NCBI GenBank assembly: GCA_023417315.1
Contig: JAEZFW010000082.1
Location: 53,560-117,559 of the forward strand
DNA from: Pseudomonadota bacterium
GTDB taxonomy: Bacteria > Pseudomonadota > Gammaproteobacteria > Steroidobacterales > Steroidobacteraceae
DNA: 64,000 nt
Direction: 5' to 3'
The notes under the pieces are model-generated. The model was not told where the DNA came from. It ran no database searches and saw nothing but the letters and a program-made list of their open reading frames with translations. A program made the translations under genes and the position numbers. Below, in pieces: positions 43,806-52,597 of the stretch (positions are counted from its first letter, which is position 1; every line of letters starts with the position of its first letter).

Positions 43806-44402
43806 ATGACGCTCTTCTCCAAGGCGGATGATCCATGGAGCCATCGCACGCGTATCGTGCTGGCCGAGAAGAGCATTCACGTGGAGACGATTGATGTACA
43901 GGACGGCAACCTTCCAGAGGATTTGCTCGACCTGAATCCGTACAACACGGTTCCGACACTCGTCGATCGGGATCTGGTGCTGTACGACTCACGTGTCATC
44001 ATCGAGTATCTCGATGAACGCTTCCCGCATCCGCCGCTCATGCCAGTCGATCCCGTCGCGCGTGCCCAATTTCGCGTGGCGCTCTATCGCATCGAGAAGG
44101 ATTGGTACAGCCTCGCCCAGCAGATCGAGGATCAGAACGACAAAAAGCAAGGGCTGAAGGCGCGCAAGATCTTGCGCGAGAGCATCCTTGCGAGTGCCGA
44201 GGTCTTCAAGGCAAAGCCGTATTTTCTCTCGGACGAGTTTTCGCTCGTCGACGCGTCCATCGCGCCGATTTTGTGGCGGCTCGCCGTTTGGGAGATCGAT
44301 CTGCTCCAAGCACCGTCCATCTCGCGATACGCGAACCTGATTTTCTCGCGCCCCGCGTTTAGGCAAAGCTTGTCGCGTATAGAGCAGGAGATGCGCGCAT
44401 AG
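43806..44402 (+). CDS. sspA: Stringent starvation protein A
   Basis: 198 residues from ATG 43806, a glutathione S-transferase fold without the catalytic Ser/Cys: MTLFSKADDPWSHRTRIVLAEK, DLNPYNTVPTLVDRDLVLYDSRVIIEYLDERFPHPPLMP. SspA binds RNA polymerase and affects acid and stationary-phase responses and virulence genes. It sits after petABC and before sspB, the usual gammaproteobacterial order. Confidence 0.94.
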   Translation: MTLFSKADDPWSHRTRIVLAEKSIHVETIDVQDGNLPEDLLDLNPYNTVPTLVDRDLVLYDSRVIIEYLDERFPHPPLMPVDPVARAQFRVALYRIEKDWYSLAQQIEDQNDKKQGLKARKILRESILASAEVFKAKPYFLSDEFSLVDASIAPILWRLAVWEIDLLQAPSISRYANLIFSRPAFRQSLSRIEQEMRA

Positions 44403-44413
44403 CGCAGCTCGTC

Positions 44414-44839
44414 ATGGCCGAACAGCCGTTGAGGTCGCGCCGTCCTTATCTATTGCGCGCGATGCACGAATGGATCAGCGACAACGCACAAACGCCGCAT
44501 ATCGTCGTCGATGCGACCATGCAAGGTGTCGAAGTGCCGCGCCAGTATGTGCAAGCCGGCAAGATCATTCTCAACGTCAGCAATCACGCCACCAGCGGGC
44601 TCGTCCTCGGCAATGACATCGTTCGATTTCGCGCTCGGTTCGGAGCGGCGACGTACGACGTGAGCGTACCAGTAGGCGCCGTGCTCGGCATCTACGCGCG
44701 AGAGACGGGGCAGGGAATGATCTTCTCCGAAGCTGATGCACCGCCTCCGCCGCCCGAATCTCCAACTCCCTCGCCGGACGGCTCCCCGACGGGTACCGAC
44801 TCGAAGCGCGGCAAGCCGACATTGAAGGTCGTCAAATGA
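44414..44839 (+). CDS. sspB: ClpXP protease specificity-enhancing factor SspB
   Basis: 141 residues. SRRPYLLRAMHEWISDNAQTPHIVV, then VEVPRQYVQAGKIILNVSNHATSGL and FSARFGG-like RFRARFGAATYDVSVPVGAVLGIYARE, an acidic Pro-rich linker, and the C-terminal ClpX-tethering peptide GKPTLKVVK. It brings ssrA-tagged proteins to ClpXP. Its stop is immediately followed by repeat element 9. Confidence 0.95.
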   Translation: MAEQPLRSRRPYLLRAMHEWISDNAQTPHIVVDATMQGVEVPRQYVQAGKIILNVSNHATSGLVLGNDIVRFRARFGAATYDVSVPVGAVLGIYARETGQGMIFSEADAPPPPPESPTPSPDGSPTGTDSKRGKPTLKVVK

Positions 44840-44900
44840 GTTGACGGTCTACAGTTGACGGTTGACGGCCGGAAAAGAACCAGCATCACCAACCGTCAGC
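44840..44900. repeat. Heptamer-armed inverted repeat, element 9 (GTTGACG type, short right arm)
   Basis: Left array 44840-44867 is GTTGACG, GTCTACA, GTTGACG, GTTGACG. The right arm is reduced to AACCGTCAGC (44891-44900). It occupies the whole 64-base gap between convergent sspB (0 bases from the stop) and pdxH (3 bases). Confidence 0.65.
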
Positions 44901-44903
44901 GCG

Positions 44904-45560
44904 CTAGGGATACAACCTCGTCGCCGCCCACTCGCCTGGCGCGAAGGAATACTCGTCCCGAGGCTGCAATTCTCGTGTCCACACGGCACGATCGTGCACA
45001 CGGTTCGCGCCCTCGATCCATAGCTCGATTGCTTCGATCCAAAGTCGGAATCCTCCCCAGTGAGGCGGGCGAGGCACGGTTGCATCCTGAGCGCCTGGAG
45101 CGATGCCGAAGCGGTGCGCAACCTCTTGTACCCGCTCTTCCAATACGCTGCGCGCATCAAGCGGGGCGCTTTGTTCGCTTGCCCAGGCTCCGATGCGGCT
45201 ATCTAGAGCGCGGCTTTCGAAATAAGCGTCGCTCTCCTCATCGGGTGAGCGCACGATGCGCCCTTCTATGCGCACCTGACGATGCAGCGCGTCCCAGTGG
45301 AAGACGGCCGCTGCCCGCGGATGCGCGCCGAGCTCCTGACCTTTGCGCGATCGATAGTTAGTGAAGAACACGACATAGCCTTCCGCTGCGATCCGTTTGC
45401 ACAGAACAACGCGCGCAGAAGGGCGCTCGTCAGCGCCAACGCTCGCGAGCACCATGCAATCCGGATTGGGTTGCAGGCTACGAGCGCGCGCATAGGCGAA
45501 CCACTCGGTGAACAGCTGCAGGGGATCGTTCGGCAAGGTGGTCGGAAGCAACTCGTGCAT
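44904..45560 (-). CDS. pdxH: Pyridoxamine 5'-phosphate oxidase
   Basis: 218 residues, identical in length to the E. coli enzyme, from ATG 45560, chosen because AGGA lies 7 bases upstream; an extension to 45593 is possible. It oxidises PNP/PMP to pyridoxal phosphate with FMN. PDCMVLASVGADERPSARVVLCK, FFTNYRSRKGQELGAHPRAA, VRIEGRIVRSPDEESDAYF and the terminal FSFAPGE-like EYSFAPGEWAATRLYP mark the family. Confidence 0.95.
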   Translation of the reverse strand: MHELLPTTLPNDPLQLFTEWFAYARARSLQPNPDCMVLASVGADERPSARVVLCKRIAAEGYVVFFTNYRSRKGQELGAHPRAAAVFHWDALHRQVRIEGRIVRSPDEESDAYFESRALDSRIGAWASEQSAPLDARSVLEERVQEVAHRFGIAPGAQDATVPRPPHWGGFRLWIEAIELWIEGANRVHDRAVWTRELQPRDEYSFAPGEWAATRLYP

Positions 45561-45681
45561 GATCATGTCCTGGTCCAAGCGCGCATTATGCATCCGCAGC
45601 GAGCCGAATCGTCGATTCAGGAGGTGTTCAGTGCCTCGAGCCTAGCGTAGCTCGCGTGGTGATTAGCACGAGGAGGTTCAA

Positions 45682-46158
45682 ATGCGTTCGTTCGCAGCGA
45701 CACCCTGGATGCGCAAGTTTGGTTTGATCGCGGTAGCGCTAGGTGCCTTCAGCTTTACAGTAGCGGCGCAAGCGGACGATCGGCATCGATGGCGCGACTC
45801 GCACGCGCACAAACGTTACGAGCAGAAGCGGCATCACGAGGCCACGCGGCATCATCCACGACACTATCGATCTCACGATGCAAAGCATGGGTACTATTCT
45901 GCTCATCGTCACGCGCAGCATCGCTACAAGCATCCACCAAAGCATGTCCGGTCAGGTTGGCACTACCATAGCGGGCGTTATTGGGCGCCGGCGAGCTATC
46001 GCGGACGATACTGCTCGGATCGGCGGCACTACCATGCGGCCCACTACCATGTCGCCGTTCGCGACTACTACGACTACTACTATCCGCGCTATCGATATCA
46101 CGGCCCGCATCCTCACCACTCGGTAGCGAGCCTCATCATCAGCGTGCCACTCTTCTAG
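45682..46158 (+). CDS. Secreted His/Tyr-rich protein of unknown function
   Basis: 158 residues. A signal peptide (KFGLIAVALGAFSFTVAAQA) is followed by about 126 residues with about 25 His and 18 Tyr, many Arg, and runs such as HYHAAHYHVAVRDYYDYYYP. A perfect AGGAGG 5 bases before the ATG implies strong translation. The composition suggests metal (Zn, Cu, Ni) or surface binding, but no known domain was recognised. It is monocistronic with a hairpin downstream. Confidence 0.8.
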   Translation: MRSFAATPWMRKFGLIAVALGAFSFTVAAQADDRHRWRDSHAHKRYEQKRHHEATRHHPRHYRSHDAKHGYYSAHRHAQHRYKHPPKHVRSGWHYHSGRYWAPASYRGRYCSDRRHYHAAHYHVAVRDYYDYYYPRYRYHGPHPHHSVASLIISVPLF

Positions 46159-46190
46159 CTAAGCGAAGATCCCTCGAGCTTCGCGAGAAA

Positions 46191-46219
46191 GGGCTCGAGG
46201 TCACCCTTACCTCGAGCCC
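46191..46219 (+). terminator. Perfect 11-bp hairpin after the His-rich gene
   Basis: GGGCTCGAGGT (46191-46201) pairs with ACCTCGAGCCC (46209-46219), loop CACCCTT. It lies 33 bases after the stop codon. A T-run is missing. Confidence 0.6.
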
Positions 46220-46369
46220 TAGCTGCGAAAGTTGACGAAAGCGTCACTAATCCTTTCCATGAAGCGTCACGTCGTCCGGTCATTCCAGGTGCGTAGCGCT
46301 TGCGGGGCACTCGTCCCCTGAGTAAAAAGGGAGGGACGCTATAACGCAGTCCAAGCAGACTTGCCCCCT

Positions 46370-47482
46370 ATGAGTTTAGACGTGCTCCGAGCTCGCTTGA
46401 CCGAGCTCGATAAACAACTCCTGACGCTCGTTGCCGAGCGGCAGAAACTGAGCCGTCAAGTCGCAGAAGTGAAATCACGCGATGGTCGAGCGACCCGCGA
46501 CTTCAACCGTGAGCGTGAAGTGCTCTTGCGTGCGCGCGAGACAGCTCAGGGGTTGGGCATGTCCCCGGCCTTGGCCGAATCAGTCCTGCGTCTATTGATC
46601 CGAGGTTCGCTCACGACGCAGGAACGCATTCGCGTAGCCGCGGGTGGACGTGGCAGCGGACGAACGGCGCTGGTGATCGGCGGCAGCGGGAAGATGGGCC
46701 GCTGGTTCGCCGAGTTCTTAGCTTCGCAGGGATATGCGATCACGATCGCTGACCCTGCGGGCGAGCCGGAGGGCTTTGCGAGCGGCGGCTACACCTATTC
46801 GCGAGGCTGGCGTGAGCTCGAGTTGACGCACGACATCATCGTCGTCGCCACACCAATCAAGATTGCGAACGAGATACTGGCAGAGCTTGCGAGCATCAAG
46901 CCAAAAGGAGTGGTCTTCGACATCGGCTCCTTGAAAACGCCGTTGCGCCGGGGCATCTCAGCCCTGCAGGCCGCGGGGTGCCGCGTGACGTCCGTGCACC
47001 CCATGTTCGGGCCAGACACCGAGCTATTGTCCGGTCGGCACGTCATCTTCGTAGACCTGGGAAATGAAGAAGCGGTCGAGCAGGCGCGCGATCTGTTCGC
47101 CTCCACCATGGCGGAGCAGGTGGTCATGAGCTTGGATGATCATGATCGCTTGGTCGCATACGTGCTCGGTCTGTCTCACGCCTTGAACATCGCATTCTTC
47201 ACCGCCCTTGCCGAGAGCGGCGAGGCCGCCCCGCGCCTTGCGACCCTGTCCAGCACGACATACGACGCGCAAGTCGACGTCGCTTCGCGGGTCGCGCGCG
47301 AAAGTCCCGATCTGTACTTCGAGATTCAAAGTCTGAACGAATACGGACGCGAGTCGTTGCAGGCGCTGCGCGATGCAGTGGAGCGGATTTGGACCTCGGT
47401 CGCCTCCAACGATGCAGCCCAGTTCACGGCGCTCATGCAGCGCGGCCGTGAATACCTCGCAGGGCGAGTGCGCGAAGGCTGA
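46370..47482 (+). CDS. tyrA: Bifunctional chorismate mutase / prephenate dehydrogenase (T-protein)
   Basis: 370 residues, the fused T-protein layout. Residues 1-90 are an AroQ chorismate mutase (LRARLTELDKQLLTLVAERQKLSRQVAEVK). Residues about 100-370 are prephenate dehydrogenase, with Rossmann LVIGGSGKMGRWFAEFLASQ, VATPIKIANEILAELA, HPMFGPDTELLSGRHVI and the catalytic-region LGLSHALNIAFF. It makes 4-hydroxyphenylpyruvate for tyrosine. ATG 46370 is chosen over TTG 46361. Confidence 0.95.
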   Translation: MSLDVLRARLTELDKQLLTLVAERQKLSRQVAEVKSRDGRATRDFNREREVLLRARETAQGLGMSPALAESVLRLLIRGSLTTQERIRVAAGGRGSGRTALVIGGSGKMGRWFAEFLASQGYAITIADPAGEPEGFASGGYTYSRGWRELELTHDIIVVATPIKIANEILAELASIKPKGVVFDIGSLKTPLRRGISALQAAGCRVTSVHPMFGPDTELLSGRHVIFVDLGNEEAVEQARDLFASTMAEQVVMSLDDHDRLVAYVLGLSHALNIAFFTALAESGEAAPRLATLSSTTYDAQVDVASRVARESPDLYFEIQSLNEYGRESLQALRDAVERIWTSVASNDAAQFTALMQRGREYLAGRVREG

Positions 47483-47535
47483 TTTTTCAGAAACCGCTCG
47501 CGCCCAACAACTAACGAGCGAGGGATTCGAGGCCC

Positions 47536-48627
47536 ATGTCTGCGCGAGATATCAACAATGAAGTGCGCGAACTGCGTGCGCGTATCGCTGCACTCGTCGA
47601 TGAAGCCGCCGCGAACGAGCGCTTGTTGAAACGCAGCCAGGAGCGAGAGCTCGAGCTGCTGAAGGCGGAGACTATCTCGCAGCTCTTCGATGCGATTTGC
47701 AATGGGCTCAAGACGTCTTATTCGCTGGAAAGCGTGACGCTGCTGCTCTGGGACCCTCAGCACGAGATACGGCACCTGCTCATCGCGGAGCACATCGACA
47801 GCGCGAGCATCCCGAACGTGCTCTTCTCGGACAGCTTGATCGGCATGGCGCCGCAGTTTAATTCGTTCCACAAACCTTGGCTCGGCCCATACATGGGTTG
47901 CGATCATCAACTGTTGTTTCCCAATGCGGAGTCGGTTCGCAGTGTCGCGCTGATTCCGCTGCGACGTCAGGAACGACTGCAGGGCAGCCTCAATTTCGGC
48001 AGCGCAGACGAGAAGCGGTTCTCGCGCCATCTCGCCACGGACTTTCTTGCGCATCTTGGCGTCATCGCGTCGTTCGCAATCGAGAACACGATCAACCGCG
48101 CGCGGCTCGTGCGCAGCGGGCTCACCGACTTCCTGACCGGCTGGCATAACCGGCGCTACTTGAATGCCAGGCTCAAAGAAGAGCTCGCACGGGCGCAACG
48201 CCAAGGAACTGGATTGACGTGCCTCATCATCGATCTGGATCGGTTCAAGCAGATCAACGACAAGCACGGCCATCTGGCTGGTGACATGGCGCTAAGGGAG
48301 GCGGCCCAGCGCGTGGACGCGCACATTCGCGGAAGCGATGCGGCGGCCCGTTTCGGTGGCGATGAATTCGTGGTGCTCGCGCCGGGTATCTCGCCTGAGC
48401 AAGCGGTTGCGCTGGGGGAGCGAGTGCGCGCCTCGGTCTGCGAAACTCCGCTGGAGATCGCCCCCGGCGTGCAGCTCACGATGACGGTTTCCATCGGGGT
48501 TGCCGGGGTTGTGCTCTCCCGCGATGAAACGGATCTGAAGAGTGCAGCCGAGCGTCTGCTGGCCAATGCCGACGCTGCGTTGTACCGGGCGAAGCAGCTA
48601 GGCAGGAACAGAGTGGAGCTGGCGTGA
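47536..48627 (+). CDS. Diguanylate cyclase (DUF484/GAF-like sensor plus GGDEF)
   Basis: 363 residues. A short coiled coil (1-45) leads into a GAF/DUF484-like domain (about 45-190), then a GGDEF domain with TDFLTGWHNRRYLNARL, IDLDRFKQINDKHGHLAGD and the intact catalytic GGDEF (274-278). An RGSD at 265-268 is correctly placed for the inhibitory I-site (RxxD, 5 residues before GGDEF), so feedback control by cyclic di-GMP is expected. No membrane segment, so it is a cytoplasmic sensor. The TGA stop lies inside repeat element 10. Confidence 0.93.
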   Translation: MSARDINNEVRELRARIAALVDEAAANERLLKRSQERELELLKAETISQLFDAICNGLKTSYSLESVTLLLWDPQHEIRHLLIAEHIDSASIPNVLFSDSLIGMAPQFNSFHKPWLGPYMGCDHQLLFPNAESVRSVALIPLRRQERLQGSLNFGSADEKRFSRHLATDFLAHLGVIASFAIENTINRARLVRSGLTDFLTGWHNRRYLNARLKEELARAQRQGTGLTCLIIDLDRFKQINDKHGHLAGDMALREAAQRVDAHIRGSDAAARFGGDEFVVLAPGISPEQAVALGERVRASVCETPLEIAPGVQLTMTVSIGVAGVVLSRDETDLKSAAERLLANADAALYRAKQLGRNRVELA

Positions 48628-48741
48628 CGAGCGTGAGTGACGAGTGGACGAAGTCAGAGGTAGATTGGATTGAAAGCGAGCCCGCATCCGTCGCGAGCTG
48701 TTCTGACTTCGTCACTCCGTCACCTCGTCACTTCGTCACTT
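48624..48741. repeat. Heptamer-armed inverted repeat, element 10 (GTGACGA type)
   Basis: Left array 48624-48651 (GTGACGA-type words) ends in core GTCAGAG. The right array, from TTCTGAC (48701-48707) to 48741, has four regular 8-base words of the TCGTCACT kind. The spacer is about 43 bases. The left arm provides the stop codon of the diguanylate cyclase gene. Confidence 0.85.
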
Positions 48742-48760
48742 GGTGGAATTCGTGCTAGCA

Positions 48761-48789
48761 TGCTTAATGCGATTCATTCTCATTAAGCA
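48761..48789 (+). promoter_or_regulatory. Fur-like dyad upstream of the iron ABC operon
   Basis: TGCTTAATG (48761-48769) and CATTAAGCA (48781-48789) are perfect inverted repeats separated by 11 bases. The inner part AATGCGATTCATTCTCATT resembles a Fur box. It lies 8 bases before the ATG of the periplasmic iron-binding gene, so a bound repressor would block initiation. Iron-repressed expression is inferred. Confidence 0.6.
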
Positions 48790-48796
48790 CCTGCCT

Positions 48797-49813
48797 ATGT
48801 CACAACGATCTTCGATCCTTTCTCGTGCCGCGATTCTTGCGCTGGGAGTACTCGGTGTAATCGGATGCTCTCGAGAGCCGAACGAGCTCGTGGTGTATTC
48901 CTCGCGGAATGAGCAGCTGATCAAACCCCTGTTCGACCGCTATACCGCCGACACCGGCCAAGCGATTCGCTTTGTGACGGACGACGCGGGACCTCTCATC
49001 GAGCGGCTTGCAGCAGAAGGGAAGAACTCTCCCGCGGATGTGTTGATCACCGTTGATGCCGGTCAACTGTGGCAAGCGGCGGACCGGGGCATCCTGAGGG
49101 CCGTCGAGTCCGACGTCCTCAAGCAGAACATTCCCGAGCATCTCAAGGATCCCGACAACCGATGGTTCGGGCTGTCGGTGCGCGCACGCACGCTCGTGCA
49201 CAGCACTGAGCGGGTCAAACCGGAAACGCTGAACGGCTACGAAGACCTCGCCGCTGAGGAGTGGAAAGGGCGCCTCTGCTTGCGCACTTCGAAGTCCGTA
49301 TATAACCAATCTCTCGTTGCCATGATGATCGCGGCGCACGGCGAACAAAGGGCAGAGGAGATCGTCCGCGGATGGGTCGCGAATCTCGCTGCTGAACCGT
49401 TCGCGAACGATACCCGCCTGATGGAAGCGATCGTCGCCGGACAGTGCGATGTGGGTATCGTCAATAGCTACTACTTCGGCCGTCTCCTGCGCGACAAGCC
49501 AGATCTGCCGATCAAGCTGTTCTGGGCGCAGCTTGCCGGCGAAGGTGTGCACGTCAACGTGTCGGGCGCGGGCGTGACCGCGGCCGCGCCGCACGCCAAA
49601 GCAGCGCAGAAATTCTTGGAATGGCTGAGTCAGCCGGAAGCGCAATCGATGTTTGCGAATGCGAATCTCGAATACCCGGCGAACCCCAACGTGACTGCGG
49701 ATCCGCTCGTCGCGAGTTGGGGAACATTCCGTGCAAGCCCGCTGAATGTGGCGAAGGCGGGAGAATTGCAGGCTGATGCTGTTCGGCTGATGGACCGCGC
49801 CGGCTTCCGCTAA
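48797..49813 (+). CDS. Ferric-iron ABC transporter substrate-binding lipoprotein (FbpA/FutA-like)
   Basis: 338 residues from ATG 48797; an upstream frame to 48740 is rejected because the lipoprotein signal LALGVLGVIGC begins here (lipobox GVIGC). Mature part: ELVVYSSRNEQLIKPLFDRY, LITVDAGQLWQAADRGIL, DVGIVNSYYFGRLL with the paired Tyr that bind Fe(III) in this family, and SGAGVTAAAPHAKAAQKFLEWL. It feeds the permease 8 bases downstream. A Fur-like dyad precedes it. Confidence 0.92.
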   Translation: MSQRSSILSRAAILALGVLGVIGCSREPNELVVYSSRNEQLIKPLFDRYTADTGQAIRFVTDDAGPLIERLAAEGKNSPADVLITVDAGQLWQAADRGILRAVESDVLKQNIPEHLKDPDNRWFGLSVRARTLVHSTERVKPETLNGYEDLAAEEWKGRLCLRTSKSVYNQSLVAMMIAAHGEQRAEEIVRGWVANLAAEPFANDTRLMEAIVAGQCDVGIVNSYYFGRLLRDKPDLPIKLFWAQLAGEGVHVNVSGAGVTAAAPHAKAAQKFLEWLSQPEAQSMFANANLEYPANPNVTADPLVASWGTFRASPLNVAKAGELQADAVRLMDRAGFR

Positions 49814-49821
49814 GAGCACCC

Positions 49822-51480
49822 ATGGCGCTCGACGCCATTGCGATACCCGCGGCCGGCTTTCGAGGGATGAAGAGCCTTCGGGGGTTCCTGCTGCTCGCAG
49901 TGCTGTGCCTCCCAGCGCTCGTGCCGCTGTGCGTCGTTCTTTCCGCAGTGCTGACGCCAGAAGTCGAAGTGTGGGCGCACCTGTCGTGCCATGTCTTGCC
50001 CGGCGTGCTTGCGAACACGATCAACTTAGTCGTGGGCGTATCGATCGCGGCCGCAGTGTTGGGGACTTCGCTCGCATGGTTGATCACGATGTGCGAGTTT
50101 CCGGGCCGGCGTTTCCTCGATTGGGCGTTGCTCATGCCGCTGGCGATGCCGGGCTATGTGCTTGCATTCATCGCCGTGGGATTTCTCGATTACGCCGGCC
50201 CGCTGCAGACTTGGTTGCGGGAAGCCGTCGGCTCATCGAGCTGGGTCCCGCCGATCAGATCGACAGGCGGCGTCATCTTCGTGCTGACATTGTCCCTGTA
50301 CCCGTATGTTTATCTGCTCGCACGCGGTGCGTTTCTCACGCAAGGCCGGCGAGCGCAGGAAGCGGCCCGCACGCTCGGTATGAGCGCTCCGCAGGCGCTG
50401 CGACGCGTGGTGTTGCCACTCGCGCGTCCTTGGATCGTGGCCGGAACGGCACTGGTTGCGATGGAAGCCCTGGCCGACTTCGGCGCGGTATCCGTCTTCA
50501 ACTACGACACTTTTACTACCGCGATTTATCGAGCCTGGTTCGGAATGTTTTCAGTCGATGCCGCACTCGAGCTCGCCGCGGTGTTGCTCGTGCTGGTGCT
50601 CATCGCCTTCGTTCTCGAGCGTCATTCTCGGGCCAACCTGCGCTTTGCCGCCGCTCGCGATGTCTCGCGTGACATGCCGCGACAAAAGTTGACGGGAGCG
50701 CGTGCTTGGCTTGCGGTCGGCTACGCGGGGTTCACACTGTTACTTGGATTCATACTTCCTCTCGTGCAGCTGTGTATCTGGGCATTCACGCGCGCATCGA
50801 TGGATCTGGATGCTCGATATTTCGCGTTCATCGTACATAGTCTCGTGCTCGCGAGCTCCGCGGCGATCATCATCGTCGGTGCAAGTTTGCTCGTGGCGTA
50901 CTTGCAGCGCTTGTATCCGTCACCCGCTGCCAGAGGGTTGGTGCGGATCGCAAGTATGGGATATGCGGTGCCGGGTACCGTGCTTGCGATCGGAATCCTC
51001 GTGCCGATCATCGCGTTGAATAACGTCTTGCAGAATTGGTTGACGGCATCGTTCGGTGACTCAGCGCCGGCGATTCTGCTCCAGGGGACGCTCGTCACTG
51101 TGCTCCTTGCTTACTTCGCGCGTTTTCTGGCAGTTGGATTCAATCCTGTCGAAAGCGGGCTCAACCGGATCACACCCGCGCTCGATGAAGCTGCGATCAG
51201 CCTGGGTACGACGGGCATGAGTCTCATGCGGCGCGTGCACGTTCCCTTGTTGCGTACGAGCCTGACGACGGCAGCCATCCTCGTGTTCGTAGATGTGATG
51301 AAGGAGATGCCGATCACGCTCATATCGCGACCGTTCGGATGGGACACGTTGGCAGTTCGCGTGTTCGAGATGACATCCGAGGGCGAGTGGGAGCGTGCGG
51401 CGCTGCCGGCACTCGCCATCGTCCTGGTCGGATTGATTCCGACCGCGCTGCTCACGCGCCGAGGTGAGCATGTGGCTTGA
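49822..51480 (+). CDS. Ferric-iron ABC transporter permease, fused double domain (FbpB-like)
   Basis: 552 residues with about twelve membrane helices forming two binding-protein-dependent permease units. Each carries the ATPase-contact EAA loop: EAARTLGMSAPQALRRVVLPLARP (about 180) and DEAAISLGTTGMSLMRRVHVPLLR (about 455). This duplicated form is standard for FbpB/SfuB-type iron transporters. It overlaps the ATPase gene by 11 bases. Confidence 0.93.
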   Translation: MALDAIAIPAAGFRGMKSLRGFLLLAVLCLPALVPLCVVLSAVLTPEVEVWAHLSCHVLPGVLANTINLVVGVSIAAAVLGTSLAWLITMCEFPGRRFLDWALLMPLAMPGYVLAFIAVGFLDYAGPLQTWLREAVGSSSWVPPIRSTGGVIFVLTLSLYPYVYLLARGAFLTQGRRAQEAARTLGMSAPQALRRVVLPLARPWIVAGTALVAMEALADFGAVSVFNYDTFTTAIYRAWFGMFSVDAALELAAVLLVLVLIAFVLERHSRANLRFAAARDVSRDMPRQKLTGARAWLAVGYAGFTLLLGFILPLVQLCIWAFTRASMDLDARYFAFIVHSLVLASSAAIIIVGASLLVAYLQRLYPSPAARGLVRIASMGYAVPGTVLAIGILVPIIALNNVLQNWLTASFGDSAPAILLQGTLVTVLLAYFARFLAVGFNPVESGLNRITPALDEAAISLGTTGMSLMRRVHVPLLRTSLTTAAILVFVDVMKEMPITLISRPFGWDTLAVRVFEMTSEGEWERAALPALAIVLVGLIPTALLTRRGEHVA

Positions 51481-52516
51481 ATTGAAGGATGTGGTGCGCA
51501 CGTTCGGCGCACGAAGCGCGGTGAACGGCTTGAGCTTCCAGCTCGAGCGCGGCGCAATCGGCTGTCTGCTCGGACCGAGCGGCTGCGGTAAGACGACTGC
51601 GCTTCGTTGCATCGCAGGTTTCGAGCCGATCGATGCGGGCACGATTCGCGCACAAGGTGGCGTGCTCGCCGAGCGCGGCCTGTCGGTTCCGCCAGAGCGA
51701 CGACGCATTGGGATGGTATTCCAAGACCTGGCGCTGTTCCCGCATCTCAATGTGGAGCAGAACATTGGCTTCGGCTTGCCGGGGCTGACGCGTAGCGAGC
51801 GCGCTCGTCGCGTAGGGGAGTTGCTCGAGGTCGTCGGCCTCGGCGAGCGACGCTCTCAATATCCGCATCAGCTCTCCGGCGGTGAGCAACAGCGAGTGGC
51901 ATTGGCGCGTGCATTGGCACCTAAACCTGACATCGTGCTGCTCGATGAGCCGTTCTCGAGCTTGGATGTGGAGCTACGTGAGCGGTTGAGTATCGAAGTA
52001 CGCTCAGTGCTCAAGCAACTCGGTGCGACTGCGTTGCTCGTCACGCACGATCAACACGAGGCGTTTGCCGTCGCAGATATCGTTGGCGTGATGCGTCATG
52101 GCAGACTCGAGCAGTGGGATGTGCCATACGATCTCTACCATCGTCCCGCGACGCGCTTCGTTGCAGACTTTGTTGGTCAAGGGGTGTTCTTGACTGGCGA
52201 TGTGGTCGGAACGGATTCGGTTCAGACGGAAGTCGGACTCGTCCGAATGAACGGCGCACGAGAATGGAAATCAGGCCAGCGAGTGGACCTGCTATTGCGG
52301 CCCGATGATGTCATCCACGATGACGCGAGCACGCTCACCGCGGAAATTTGTGCGCGAACGTTCCGGGGCGCAGAGTTCCTGTACACGCTGAAGCTGCCTA
52401 GCGGTGCCCGGCTGCTGTCGCTCGTACCGAGTCATCACGATCACGCGATCGGCGAGCACATCGGCATTCGGATCGAGCCTGATCACGTTGTCGCGTTCGA
52501 AGCAGATGAGAAGTAA
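51470..52516 (+). CDS. Ferric-iron ABC transporter ATP-binding protein (FbpC-like)
   Basis: 348 residues from ATG 51470 (GAGG 5 bases upstream; GTG 51464 possible). Walker A LLGPSGCGKTTALR, Q-loop MVFQDLALFPHLN, signature LSGGEQQRVALARALA, Walker B IVLLDEPFSSLDVEL, switch VTHDQHEAF, and a C-terminal TOBE-like domain (about 240-345) typical of FbpC. It energises the fused permease. The TAA stop is part of repeat element 11. Confidence 0.93.
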   Translation: MWLELKDVVRTFGARSAVNGLSFQLERGAIGCLLGPSGCGKTTALRCIAGFEPIDAGTIRAQGGVLAERGLSVPPERRRIGMVFQDLALFPHLNVEQNIGFGLPGLTRSERARRVGELLEVVGLGERRSQYPHQLSGGEQQRVALARALAPKPDIVLLDEPFSSLDVELRERLSIEVRSVLKQLGATALLVTHDQHEAFAVADIVGVMRHGRLEQWDVPYDLYHRPATRFVADFVGQGVFLTGDVVGTDSVQTEVGLVRMNGAREWKSGQRVDLLLRPDDVIHDDASTLTAEICARTFRGAEFLYTLKLPSGARLLSLVPSHHDHAIGEHIGIRIEPDHVVAFEADEK

Positions 52517-52595
52517 CGGGTGACGGGCAAGACGGTCTGCTCGAGTAGGGTGCTAGACCCGCTCAGCCCTGGCGTTCTTGCCCGTCACCAGTCAC
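52513..52595. repeat. Inverted repeat, element 11 (GTGACGG type, short)
   Basis: Left arm 52513-52531 (GTAACGG, GTGACGG, GCAAG) pairs with right arm 52577-52595 with 16 of 19 positions complementary, around a 45-base spacer. It lies between the convergent ABC ATPase and FecCD permease genes, contains the TAA stop of the former and ends 2 bases before the stop of the latter. Confidence 0.75.
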
Positions 52596-52597
52596 TC

